Shown in pieces: positions 7,429-14,575 of a stretch of 14,575 bases of DNA (position 1 is the stretch's first letter; every line of letters starts with the position of its first letter). The position numbers and the translations under genes are program-made. This DNA comes from Tieghemiomyces parasiticus (taxonomy: Eukaryota > Kickxellomycota > Dimargaritomycetes > Dimargaritales > Dimargaritaceae), in contig JANBPT010001101.1 of the NCBI GenBank assembly GCA_027575765.1, positions 1 through 14,575 of the forward strand. The letters run 5' to 3'. Under the pieces are notes generated by a model, which had not been told where the DNA came from, ran no database searches, and saw only the letters and a program-made list of their open reading frames with translations.

Positions 7429-9688
7429 TCATTTACCACCTTCGTCTCGGCTAAAGGCAATCAACCGCTGGCGCACAAACGCTCTGGAAAAAATCACGGA
7501 TGGCAGTGGGCACGGTGTACAGTACGTTAGTATAGCTCCATATAGCCGGGACTGTCCGCTTTTCCACACTATTTAGACACCCTATCATGAATGCTGACGC
7601 CCCAGCTGACATCCTAACTTACCCCCACTGGTGGACTCCGTCGGTCAATGTGGTTTCCGGCGCATTGGGTCGCCAGGCCTGGGTGGCAGGACCGTACAGC
7701 AGGTGGTCGTTTCGACTCGTGAACTGTAGCGGCGATAGGACCTGGATTTCCATGGGCTCGTGCGGGAACTGAGGTGGGACCTCGCAATGGACAAGGGCCA
7801 CTACCACGGGGACCAGGATCGATGGCGACGGGGCGGCCGGTCCGGCACCGTCCGCCAGGGACATTTCGAACATGAAGCTGATGCGGCGGCTGGTCCGACG
7901 ATCGTACTCGATCGTTTGCCTGACGACGCGGAGTGGGTAGTAAGGAAGTGGATAAGTACGGCGGTTAAATATACAGTCTCGATCGTAAACTGGCACCGTC
8001 ACGCATTCCCTCGAAATTGACCACGGGTCGGAACCAGTTTCCGCTATCACTTACGCCTTGTACCTTCGCGCCAGTTCTTGGACGAAAGCCGAGCCATCGT
8101 ATTTGGACTTTGTAGTTTCGACTATCTGGGTCTCCAGCACCTTGACTAATGTGCCCACATAGTCGGCGAGAGAGCGTGTCTTGACAAGGTCGGGAATCTA
8201 TTCGACGGAAATTCAGGTAGGGAAACGGAGTTAAGCGGTGGGTTAGAGGGGGGGGTGCGGGATCATGTCGAAACTTGGCATCAACTGTATGGCTGGCGAT
8301 CACTGTAGGTTCGTCAATTTAAACGGGACCCATGCAGGGTACGTCTTCCGCTCCCTACCTGTCAGCCCCTACCAAGTCCGCTCGCAAAGAGCGGCACAGC
8401 GCAGGTCTTACCTTGGCCTGGGCAGTCCACTCCAACCAGGGTTTTTTCAGCGCACATGTGGCCGATACATCTTGCACGTCGCTAGCCTTGGGGATATCCG
8501 GCGGTATCTCATAAGTGACCCACAGGGTTCCTGCGGGGGACCGGGCCTTCCCCGCACCGGGCGCTAGAGGATCGGTGAGATACAGCGGTATCCGTAGTAA
8601 GACCTCGACCGGGTTCCACCGGTCCCCGTAGATGACGCGGCCTTCGAAGGCGGAGTCGTCTTTCCAACAACCATACTCAAACGGGATCCGTTCCAGTGGA
8701 AAGGAAGCCAACGGTGCGTGGTGGTGGGCCTGGCGGGAGGGGCGTTAGTGAAGGTCACACCATCTTTTTTTTAACTAAGGTCCAATATCTAGGCAATTGT
8801 CACAGCCACCATCAAGCGAGTGTCGGGCGGTACTAAGTGGTGGCTAACACCGACGTACCTTGTAAAGGCTCGCGATTCGCATGAGTACCTGGGCGACCCA
8901 GGTCGTATCCTGGGGACGGTACACGTCCACACCCTTCACTACCTCGGCCCAGGCGGGATTAAACGGGTGATCTGAAGAGTTCAGTACGAGGTGGTTGGGA
9001 GGGTAGAAATAGAGTAGACAACAGTGGGTTATCAAGGCAAATCGAGCTGGCCAGTCATCAAGGGATCCAGGTCTTGGGTCGGATTGGGTGGAACATCTCC
9101 CGATTGAACTTACCTGGATGCAGTGGCGGCTTGAAAGAAGAAGGAGAGAGGATGACATCGGGTGGGAAGTCAGGGTAGGCAAGGTCAAACGCGAACAAAA
9201 CTGAGGGGTATTTAAATAAACATAATTTTAGAAAGGAGCGATTTAGTATCTTCCAAGTGGAATTGTTTACAATATTATTAGCATTAACAATACATGTGCA
9301 AATAGAGCGTAGAGTACCGAGACCTACCTTCGAATTGACTGCGGCAAAAGTTGAGTTGGATGACCGTCCGATCGTGGAGCGCGACCGGGGGGCTGGTGCT
9401 AGGTTCTGTTGATACTTGAACCTCGGACGGCGGGGTGGCGACGGAAGCCCACGTTCGAACGAGGCGGGCCCGGCCGGGTATGTTGGTAGAGGGGCCACTG
9501 ACTGGTGCTGCGTTACCCACCACGGCCCCTTGACCGGAGTTGGCCGGGGTATCTTGAATACGCATGCTGCGCAGATTATCGGTGAACGAGGCCTCGGGGC
9601 TGGCCACGAAGGGTCGAAACTGAGCCACGATATCAGCGGGCAGCTTTTCGAGCATAGACTCGATCGGAGTCGTCCGGGGGCCCAGCAT
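7429..9688 (-). CDS. BABAM2: BABAM2/BRE (BRCC45) homologue, scaffold of BRCC36-type deubiquitinase complexes
   Basis: Seven exons on minus: 9688-9328, 9200-9114, 8971-8859, 8729-8412, 8197-8055, 7919-7623 and 7483-7429, together 1,374 nt and 457 residues. All introns (127-214 nt) are GT...AG, and the phases match at every junction. Conserved segments in BRE order are FDLAYPDFPPDVIL (about 125-138, the UBC-like turn of the first UEV domain), TTWVAQVLMRIASLYK (about 172-187), RIPFEYGCW and GDRWNPVEVLLRIPL (exon 4), IPDLVKTRSLADYV (exon 5), QTIEYDRR, and the second UEV domain with VPPQFPHEPMEIQVLSP (exon 6). Human BRE has 383 residues; the excess is an N-terminal Pro/Ser/Thr-rich stretch (about 40-100). 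BRE bridges MERIT40 and the BRCC36 module in the BRISC and BRCA1-A complexes, which cleave K63-linked ubiquitin chains. Weak points are the start (a second ATG lies 11 codons later), the intron 2 acceptor and the tiny last exon. Confidence 0.85.
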
Positions 9689-10227
9689 GGCTGTTGCGCA
9701 AATGCGAGGTAAATGGGTGCGGTTGTGCAGTACCAAGTGAATCGCTGAGGGGCCGGGCAGGTGTAATGACACAATTCAGTGGAAACAAATAGGACAATGG
9801 CCAACACGGGCGGTCAAGCCACATAAGGGTAGAGACGGGGGGGATGGATGTGAGGCCGAGCCCCGTTTGATTCGAAAGGTGGCGCGCTCAGGCGTAACGT
9901 AGCACCAGAGATGCGGTACCGCAAACCGGCCCGCCGGCAGTCAGCTCGAACTGGGCTCACGTTAGTTGGCTTAACGCGACGAATTGTATGTCAATAGTTG
10001 TAGTAGACTTAGCGCCTATCAGAGAAGCGGCCAAAAAAAAAAAAGACCCTTCGTCTGGCAGATTCCGGACGCCAACGGTTGGGAGGCAGCTGATGGACCT
10101 GATCGGTCGAGGCCAACGACCCATACCTAATTGCCAACTTCCGTCTGTACACATTGCCAGAGATTTGATACCATTACCCTAGTCGCCATTACTTTCCTCG
10201 CACGCCCGACGTAATCCAAACCCTGGC
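9689..10227. promoter_or_regulatory. Shared promoter region of divergent BABAM2 and RBFA-like genes
   Basis: About 540 bases separate two divergently transcribed start codons, so this must hold both promoters. Its clearest element is the A12 tract at 10033-10044, a nucleosome-excluding type of sequence common in fungal promoters. No TATA box stands out. Open frames crossing the region have no domain character. Confidence 0.55.
10033..10044. promoter_or_regulatory. Poly(dA:dT) tract in divergent promoter
   Basis: Twelve consecutive A on plus, placed about 345 bp from the BABAM2 start and 184 bp from the RBFA-like start. Such tracts commonly keep fungal promoters nucleosome-free; the role here is inferred from position. 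Confidence 0.45.
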
Positions 10228-10917
10228 ATGTCCCGTCTACCTGCCAGCCGCCTGGGCACCGTCGGCTGGTGGCCTGCCATGCCCATTCCAGCCACCCGCC
10301 CTGCCTGTCTAGCCTGCCGTTCCTACGCCTCCTACTCACAGCGTCGAAACGAGCTGAGGCCCGAGGAGAAGGAGGCCAAGGCCCGTCGCCAGGAAGACTT
10401 CATCCTGCAGAACTTTATGGTCATGGGAAAGCACCTCCGGTACTTCCGCAAGAACCACAAGAACGTGGCGGATAGAGAGCGCAAAGTAGCCGATCGGCAA
10501 GCAAATATAGTCCACGCAGTACCTTCGCGGGACCACTTCCACCGACCAGACGAGCAGGTCGCCGCGGTCCAGGACCGGTATAGCCAGCGCATCGCCAAGG
10601 CGCTCCGGGTGTCGCTCACAGCCGAGTCTCTCCCTGTATCCCTGCTCTCCCCGGTGCACTGGGATGTCAACCGGATCTACGTGACGAACGACCGTAAACG
10701 CGCTGAGGTGTGGTGGATTCCCACCTTAAATGACCCCACGGTCACGCAAGCCGTCCTAGAGGACGCGCTAGTCATCTATGGCGACGTACTGGCCTCCTAC
10801 GTTCATAAGCGGATGCAGCCCCGAGTTAAGACTAAGCTGGTGTTCCGGTGTGGACAGAAAATTCAATCTCTGCTGGACCAGGTTGCCGAAGACGTGAAGG
10901 AACCAGGCCCGACCTGA
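10228..10917 (+). CDS. RbfA-family mitochondrial ribosome-binding factor (RBFA-like)
   Basis: A single exon of 229 residues. The N-terminus is rich in Arg, Ser and Ala with no acidic residue until Glu42 and contains R-S-Y at 31-33 followed by AS, which fits the classic R-x-Y cleavage pattern of mitochondrial presequences. A charged, helix-rich stretch follows (about 38-95, RPEEKEAKARRQED). Residues about 115-222 resemble RbfA: a helix with RIAKALRVSL, then WDVNRIYVTNDRKRAEVWWIP (the V-x-V-S-x-V-x-LT...YW strands of mitochondrial RBFA), a helix with YGDVLASYVHKRM, then RVKTKLVFRCGQKIQSLLDQV (the P-x-L-x-F strand and final helix of the KH-type fold). RbfA proteins bind the small-subunit rRNA during late maturation. 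I rely on pattern similarity, which is moderate; a different mitoribosome-associated protein remains possible. Start: first ATG; M18 is an alternative that would shorten the presequence. Confidence 0.68.
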   Translation: MSRLPASRLGTVGWWPAMPIPATRPACLACRSYASYSQRRNELRPEEKEAKARRQEDFILQNFMVMGKHLRYFRKNHKNVADRERKVADRQANIVHAVPSRDHFHRPDEQVAAVQDRYSQRIAKALRVSLTAESLPVSLLSPVHWDVNRIYVTNDRKRAEVWWIPTLNDPTVTQAVLEDALVIYGDVLASYVHKRMQPRVKTKLVFRCGQKIQSLLDQVAEDVKEPGPT

Positions 10918-10964
10918 TCCCATGGCTTGGTCGGTGTACCACGCCCAAGGTTACACCTCCATCT

Positions 10965-10977
10965 TATATATATATAT
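10965..10977 (+). terminator. Candidate 3'-end efficiency element of the RBFA-like gene
   Basis: An uninterrupted TATATATATATAT run about 48 nt after the stop codon, followed by AATAAG-containing sequence. TATATA repeats act as efficiency elements for mRNA 3'-end formation in yeasts; the role here is inferred from position. Confidence 0.4.
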
Positions 10978-11290
10978 TACCAGCAATAAGGCACAAAAGA
11001 TGACAGTCAAGTAGAGAAAAGAAATGTGTAAAGTCCGCGGGAAATTAGGATTATGAACAAGAGTGGCGTGCGCAGGGCCCAGATTAAGTCGGCCGCGCTT
11101 CTGACCCGAATTGAATCTGGGCGTAATCAAAGCACCAGCCCCAGCTAATATTGAGTTAGGCGCGGATACCAATCACCAGGTTGTAGGGATTATTGGATTT
11201 AGACGCGGGCCCAGTCGAATCCAAACCGTAGCGGGAATTAGCAGGGGCGGCCTATCATAGACAATGGGGGAACAACCCTCGATCGGAGGC

Positions 11291-11307
11291 CGTTGCCAGT
11301 GGCAACG
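11291..11307. repeat. Perfect short hairpin (7-bp stem, 3-nt loop)
   Basis: CGTTGCC, loop AGT, GGCAACG. A perfect inverted repeat in non-coding sequence about 1 kb upstream of the ZIP9-like start. It could be a dyad-symmetric protein-binding site or be due to chance; no known operator was recognised. Confidence 0.5.
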
Positions 11308-11767
11308 CCCACTTACGCCACCTGAGGTAACGAGGGCCGACACCACCTCGCCCAGTCGAGTGAGATGGCCCGCCCATTCCATCTCTCTACTAGACTACAA
11401 GGCTCCGTCCTATAACGCTGGGTCGTTGCAATCCTGTGGGGAGCTCGATAGGTAGAAGGTAGCCCACTGCATACTTTCGACCACGCGTCAGAGGTCAGGC
11501 TGTCGGTAACCACGCCTTCACCCCCCCTGATACAGCAACGGCGACAGGCGATGCGCAGTCCGTCTAGGCTCAGAAGGAGGCGATTGAGGGGCAAGCCTAG
11601 AAAGGGAAGGATGACGGACCTCGTCCGCGCTCGTCAATGGGCTCAGCACGCAAACTCGGGGGGGGGGCTCACCCACGTTCTCTAACCAGAGTACAAAAGG
11701 TATGGAGATAGGTGCCCGTATCTAAACGTCTGGTGCAGTGCCTTGCCCCGACTCCCTTATGCTAATG

Positions 11768-12324
11768 ACGGGTGCCAAACTTAATCAACACCCTTCTTTT
11801 ATAGCGCATTTCGCCTCTTGTCAGACCCAGCCCTCCCTCCCACATCTCCCATTTTCCTCGTTCTCAATAGTCTTGGCCCACGTCGCTATATAGCTGGTGC
11901 TTCCTACACTTACCTCCTCCGACCAGTGCGGCCCTACTTTCCAGCGCACAAGTTGGCGATCCGAGCGTTGCTGCACCGTCTCGCCACCTTTTACTTGACT
12001 TGCCCGGGCAGTACAGTTCTTTGACTCAATCCTAATGTGACAGCCATTGCCCCTAGTGTGCCTATTACAACCGCCTCTTTGAACCCCTCCCCAGCCACAG
12101 CTACGTGATTCCTTTTGTTAAGGACCAGCCCAGTGTCCTTTTCGCTTACGCCGATCCCATTACCTACCAGGAGTGCCTTTCAGATATTCACCCGTACCAC
12201 AACCCCTTAGGCTCTGCATCGGCTGCACTTTCCGTTAATAGAAAACTTCCAGCACCCACCCGCTTATTGTACCACTATAACCCACCAGCGCCCTTGAGCC
12301 GTTTAGGCCCATTCGTTGAGCGAA
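11768..12324 (+). promoter_or_regulatory. Promoter and probable long leader of the ZIP9-like gene, with ATG-TGA start-stop element
   Basis: About 557 bases of C/T-rich sequence before the ZIP9-like ATG. TATA-like motifs occur at 11797-11804 (TTTTATAG) and 11887-11892 (TATATA). Reading the plus strand, the only ATG in the whole stretch is at 12035, and it is followed directly by TGA (12035-12040). That gives a start-stop upstream reading frame if it is transcribed. The scarcity of ATG supports a long 5' leader of several hundred nt. Longer open frames here (from 11818 and 12105) begin with non-ATG codons and were not accepted. No transcript start can be proven from sequence. Confidence 0.4.
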
Positions 12325-13995
12325 ATGAGCCCGTTTCTGACCCTGCTACTGTTCTGTGGGGCCATGTTCCTCGGCTCTCTCGCCGTGGGGCTGGTCCCAT
12401 TGTCGCTACGACTCGACGGCAATCGACTCCAGCTCTTCAGCGTGTTCGGCTCCGGTCTTCTCCTCGGCACGGGACTCCTCGTCATTATTCCCGAGGGCAT
12501 CGACTCGCTGTACCGAGCCATGCCGGCCCACGTTACCGAGGGCGACGGGCACGCCGAAGTGACCAAGTCCCACCTGAGCCCACCGCACTGGGTGGGCCTG
12601 GCCCTGACGCTAGGGTTCGCCTGGATGTTCATCCTCGACACGTTGATCTCTATCTTGACCAACTCGCCGCATCATTTCCACCACGGGCACGTACCAGACA
12701 CGCCACTAGACCAAGAGCCTGCTCATGACCACGACCATAGTGGTGAGTGCGGCGAGGAATTGAGCCCATGTGAAGACATCAACGGAGTAACGGTGACGGT
12801 GGCGACCCCTTTGCCAAGCGGGAGCCGCGCCTGCGGATCCCACCCAGCCCCCGCCAGTAGCGACGCTAGTGCACACTCGCCTGACGAAGGATCCACCACC
12901 ACGACGGTTTCGGTCCCGGCCCTGCGTAAAACTGTTACGGCCCGGTCTCCACCGGGCGCTGGGTCGTCGTCCAACCTGCACCGCTCGGGACCTACCGCCC
13001 CATCGTCGTTACGGAGCATGACTGCATCCCAGGGTCTGCTCGCCCACCCCGAACACCACCATCATAACCACCACACGATCCCAGTGGTTCACGATCTGGG
13101 CGAGCAGGCTGACACCAGCCGGTGTGTCCGCCGTTCCCAGTCCCACTGCGGCACTGGCACGGCCAGCATTCGCCACCGGCCCCGCTACACCTACGCCCGG
13201 GTGCGCAATTTTCTGCGTACTTTCGTGTCACCGGCCACTATAGGTATGCTCATTCACGCTGCCGCCGACGGCCTGGCCCTGGGATCCGCTTCAGCGTCAG
13301 CCGCCGCCGAATCTTCACTCATCAACGCGCCTGCTCACGGCCACCCACATGGTCACACCCAAGGTGGGGCTGCCGAGGGCACATCACTCATCATTTTTAT
13401 GGCTATCTTCCTCCACAAGGCCCCTGAAGCATTCGGACTATGTACGCAGCTCCTCCAGGAGGGCCAGTCGCGGGCGGCCATCCGGACGACCCTGGTAGTA
13501 TTCTCCCTGGCTGCTCCGCTCATGGCCCTGACCACCTACGCCGCCTCCGCTCTCGTAGGCCTCACCGATGCTAGCCCTGATGGCAGCGACGACCAGTCCA
13601 ACCGGATGCTCAAGTTCACCGCGATCTTACTGTTGTTCTCCGCCGGCACGTTCCTCTACGTCGCCGCTATCCACTCCCTCCCGGAAACTATGTGTAACGA
13701 TCTCGAGGACGAGGATCCGTGCACCCGGCCTCCCTCCCGCCGCCATTCTGGCCACCCGCATCACCACCACGGGGACCACCACCACCTCCACCACGATGAT
13801 GAGGAACACGCTCTTGCCGCACCCGATACCTGTTCAGATTGTTCCGACACGGATCATCTCAACGGCGACGGGCTGGGCGCACCCTCACCGGCCAGGTCTC
13901 ACTTCGGGTTTAAGCGTCGACTGCTCCGACGGCTAGGTATCCTACTTGTGGGGATGCTGCTGCCAGCTTTTATCGCTTTCGGTCATACCCACTAG
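12325..13995 (+). CDS. ZIP-family metal transporter, ZIP9/SLC39A9 (Atx2-like) type
   Basis: A single exon of 556 residues. Eight membrane segments are visible: about 4-25, 36-60, 88-112, 300-322, 355-377, 388-410, 430-450 and 535-553. Signature motifs of the ZIP9 branch are present: HAAADGLALG in TM4 (His311, Asp315), FLHKAPEAFGL in TM5 (His364), LFSAGTFLYVAAIHSLPE in TM7, and the C-terminal GHTH ending (human ZIP9 ends GHQH). These His/Asp/Glu positions form the ZIP metal pathway, moving Zn2+ (or Mn2+) into the cytosol, probably from the Golgi/secretory lumen as for ZIP9 and yeast Atx2. Human ZIP9 has 307 residues; the extra length is a His/Ser/Thr-rich TM3-TM4 loop (about 113-292), a HGHPHGHTQG loop between TM4 and TM5, and a His/Asp-rich TM7-TM8 loop (about 457-530). 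Start: the ATG at 12325, with TM1 beginning directly after it. Confidence 0.93.
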   Translation: MSPFLTLLLFCGAMFLGSLAVGLVPLSLRLDGNRLQLFSVFGSGLLLGTGLLVIIPEGIDSLYRAMPAHVTEGDGHAEVTKSHLSPPHWVGLALTLGFAWMFILDTLISILTNSPHHFHHGHVPDTPLDQEPAHDHDHSGECGEELSPCEDINGVTVTVATPLPSGSRACGSHPAPASSDASAHSPDEGSTTTTVSVPALRKTVTARSPPGAGSSSNLHRSGPTAPSSLRSMTASQGLLAHPEHHHHNHHTIPVVHDLGEQADTSRCVRRSQSHCGTGTASIRHRPRYTYARVRNFLRTFVSPATIGMLIHAAADGLALGSASASAAAESSLINAPAHGHPHGHTQGGAAEGTSLIIFMAIFLHKAPEAFGLCTQLLQEGQSRAAIRTTLVVFSLAAPLMALTTYAASALVGLTDASPDGSDDQSNRMLKFTAILLLFSAGTFLYVAAIHSLPETMCNDLEDEDPCTRPPSRRHSGHPHHHHGDHHHLHHDDEEHALAAPDTCSDCSDTDHLNGDGLGAPSPARSHFGFKRRLLRRLGILLVGMLLPAFIAFGHTH

Positions 13996-14233
13996 AGACA
14001 GTGGGTTCTCTGAATTTCATGGAGCTTCCGCCGGGGCCTAATTCTGGCCCTCATACCTTATGGTCTCCAAAGCACGTGCTGTACAATAATAACCTCGGGT
14101 CAAACTCACGATGAATACATTGTTGAAAACGAGCGGATTTTTTTTTACTTAACGGCGCACGTGTGAGTAGGACTGGCAAGCCGGAATAAACGTTACACTT
14201 CCCCATGGCAGCGATAAACCATAACTGTTCTGC
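13996..14233. other. Short intergenic region between convergent ZIP9-like gene and PFDN2
   Basis: 238 bases between two stop codons, so it holds 3' ends only. On plus a T9 run is at 14138-14146 and AATAAA at 14185-14190, the latter a candidate ZIP9-like poly(A) signal. No poly(A) hexamer is evident for PFDN2 on minus. Confidence 0.45.
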
Positions 14234-14575
14234 TCAGGCCTGGGCGGGCCCTTTGGTCACGCGGATGTTATACTTCTTTTGGAAGCTGTTCATCTCTTCT
14301 TCCTTCTTCTTGTACGTCTGCATCAGCTGACCGATGATACCCTTGATCTAGGGGTAATTAGAGAAGGGCCGGGGACAAAAATGAAAATAAAGTGTAAGTA
14401 GTTGATATGACCAGTGCGCCAGAGAAGCCAGGTCCAGCGTCATTTACAAGACCAATATAGGGCGGGGCGATTGGGAGCATTATCCCTTTCACATCTTAAC
14501 CTTTGCATCGATTAGACTTACCCCGTCGAAATTTGTGGTCAGGGCCGGCAGGACTTCCCCGACCGTCCTCTCGAC
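14234..14575 (-). CDS. PFDN2: Prefoldin subunit 2, C-terminal part (partial at window edge)
   Basis: Two exons on minus: at least 14575-14522 (5' end outside the window) and 14347-14234, separated by a 174-nt phase-0 intron (GTAAGT...CCCTAG). The 55 visible residues begin VERTVGEVLPALTTNFDG, then IKGIIGQLMQTYKKKEEEMN and a KKYNIRVTKG end. This matches prefoldin subunit 2, whose conserved motif is LVERTV(K)EVLPALE...I..II..L...L..K..EL..F..K.NIR. The segment is the hairpin turn and the second coiled-coil helix of this beta-type prefoldin subunit. Prefoldin is a cytosolic hexameric chaperone that passes unfolded actin and tubulin to the CCT chaperonin. It is convergent with the ZIP9-like gene. 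The N-terminal half lies beyond the window. Confidence 0.9.

Larger units (their letters stand above)
10918..11767. other. Gene-poor region downstream of the RBFA-like gene
   Basis: About 850 bases with no supported gene. It begins with the RBFA 3' region (TATATA run at 10965-10977). Further on are a perfect 7-bp hairpin at 11291-11307 and a weaker inverted repeat, TTGGATT (11193-11199) with AATCCAA (11218-11224). A G9 run lies near 11658-11667. Open frames on both strands look random. Confidence 0.4.

Noticed and set aside
11818..12024. Plus-strand open frame of 68 codons upstream of the ZIP9-like gene
   Set aside because: Begins with TTG rather than ATG, has no domain character, and lies in C/T-rich leader-like sequence.
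12105..12728. 207-codon plus-strand open frame overlapping the start of the ZIP9-like gene
   Set aside because: Non-ATG start. Its second half is the other-frame shadow of the ZIP9-like gene, with Arg/Pro-rich composition typical of a shadow.
12723..13231. Long minus-strand open frames opposite the ZIP9-like gene
   Set aside because: Antisense shadows caused by His codon-rich repeats (CAC/CAT giving GTG/ATG on the reverse strand).
14138..14146. T9 run resembling a Pol III terminator
   Set aside because: No A/B boxes or tRNA-like fold upstream; it lies between two 3' ends and is more simply part of a transcript tail region.

Overview
The window is nuclear DNA from a eukaryote, most likely a fungus. 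Genes are split by GT...AG introns of about 127-519 nt with donors close to GTAAGT. Start codons often sit in CCACCATG- or GCCATGG-like contexts after pyrimidine-rich leaders, and AATAAA or TATATA signals lie downstream of some genes. There are no bacterial operon features. The small gene at 1608-1793 resembles NCE101, a fungal family. A BABAM2 (BRE) homologue, which I do not expect in common yeasts and moulds, together with several introns per gene, points to an early-diverging lineage (for example Zoopagomycota). That placement is inference only.

Layout from left to right: the N-terminal tip of an unidentified minus-strand gene (1-29); LSM6 on plus, two exons (675-1180); a block of four minus-strand genes, namely NCE101-like (1608-1793), proteasome lid subunit RPN12 (2202-3297, two exons), a UBA-UAS-UIM-UBX protein of the UBXN7/Ubx5 type (4804-6753, two exons) and BABAM2/BRE (7429-9688, seven exons reconstructed here); then plus-strand, single-exon RBFA-like mitochondrial ribosome maturation factor (10228-10917) and ZIP9/SLC39A9-type metal transporter (12325-13995); finally the C-terminal part of prefoldin subunit 2 on minus (14234-14575, two exons, running off the window).

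Most genes are housekeeping and functionally unrelated: mRNA decay and splicing, mitochondrial translation, metal transport, chaperoning. The exception is that three consecutive, co-oriented genes (RPN12, UBXN7-like, BABAM2) all belong to ubiquitin-proteasome biology: a proteasome lid subunit, a Cdc48/p97 adaptor and a scaffold of a K63 deubiquitinase complex. This may be chance. Fungi do not usually make operons, and intergenic gaps of 0.7-1.5 kb separate these genes.

I found no mobile element, CRISPR array, tRNA, rRNA or clear small RNA gene. The strongest points for follow-up are the BABAM2 homologue and its intron structure, an apparent loss of the FPR motif in the UBX domain, the greatly expanded His-rich loops of the ZIP9 homologue, and a long leader upstream of ZIP9 that is nearly free of ATG except for one ATG-TGA start-stop element.
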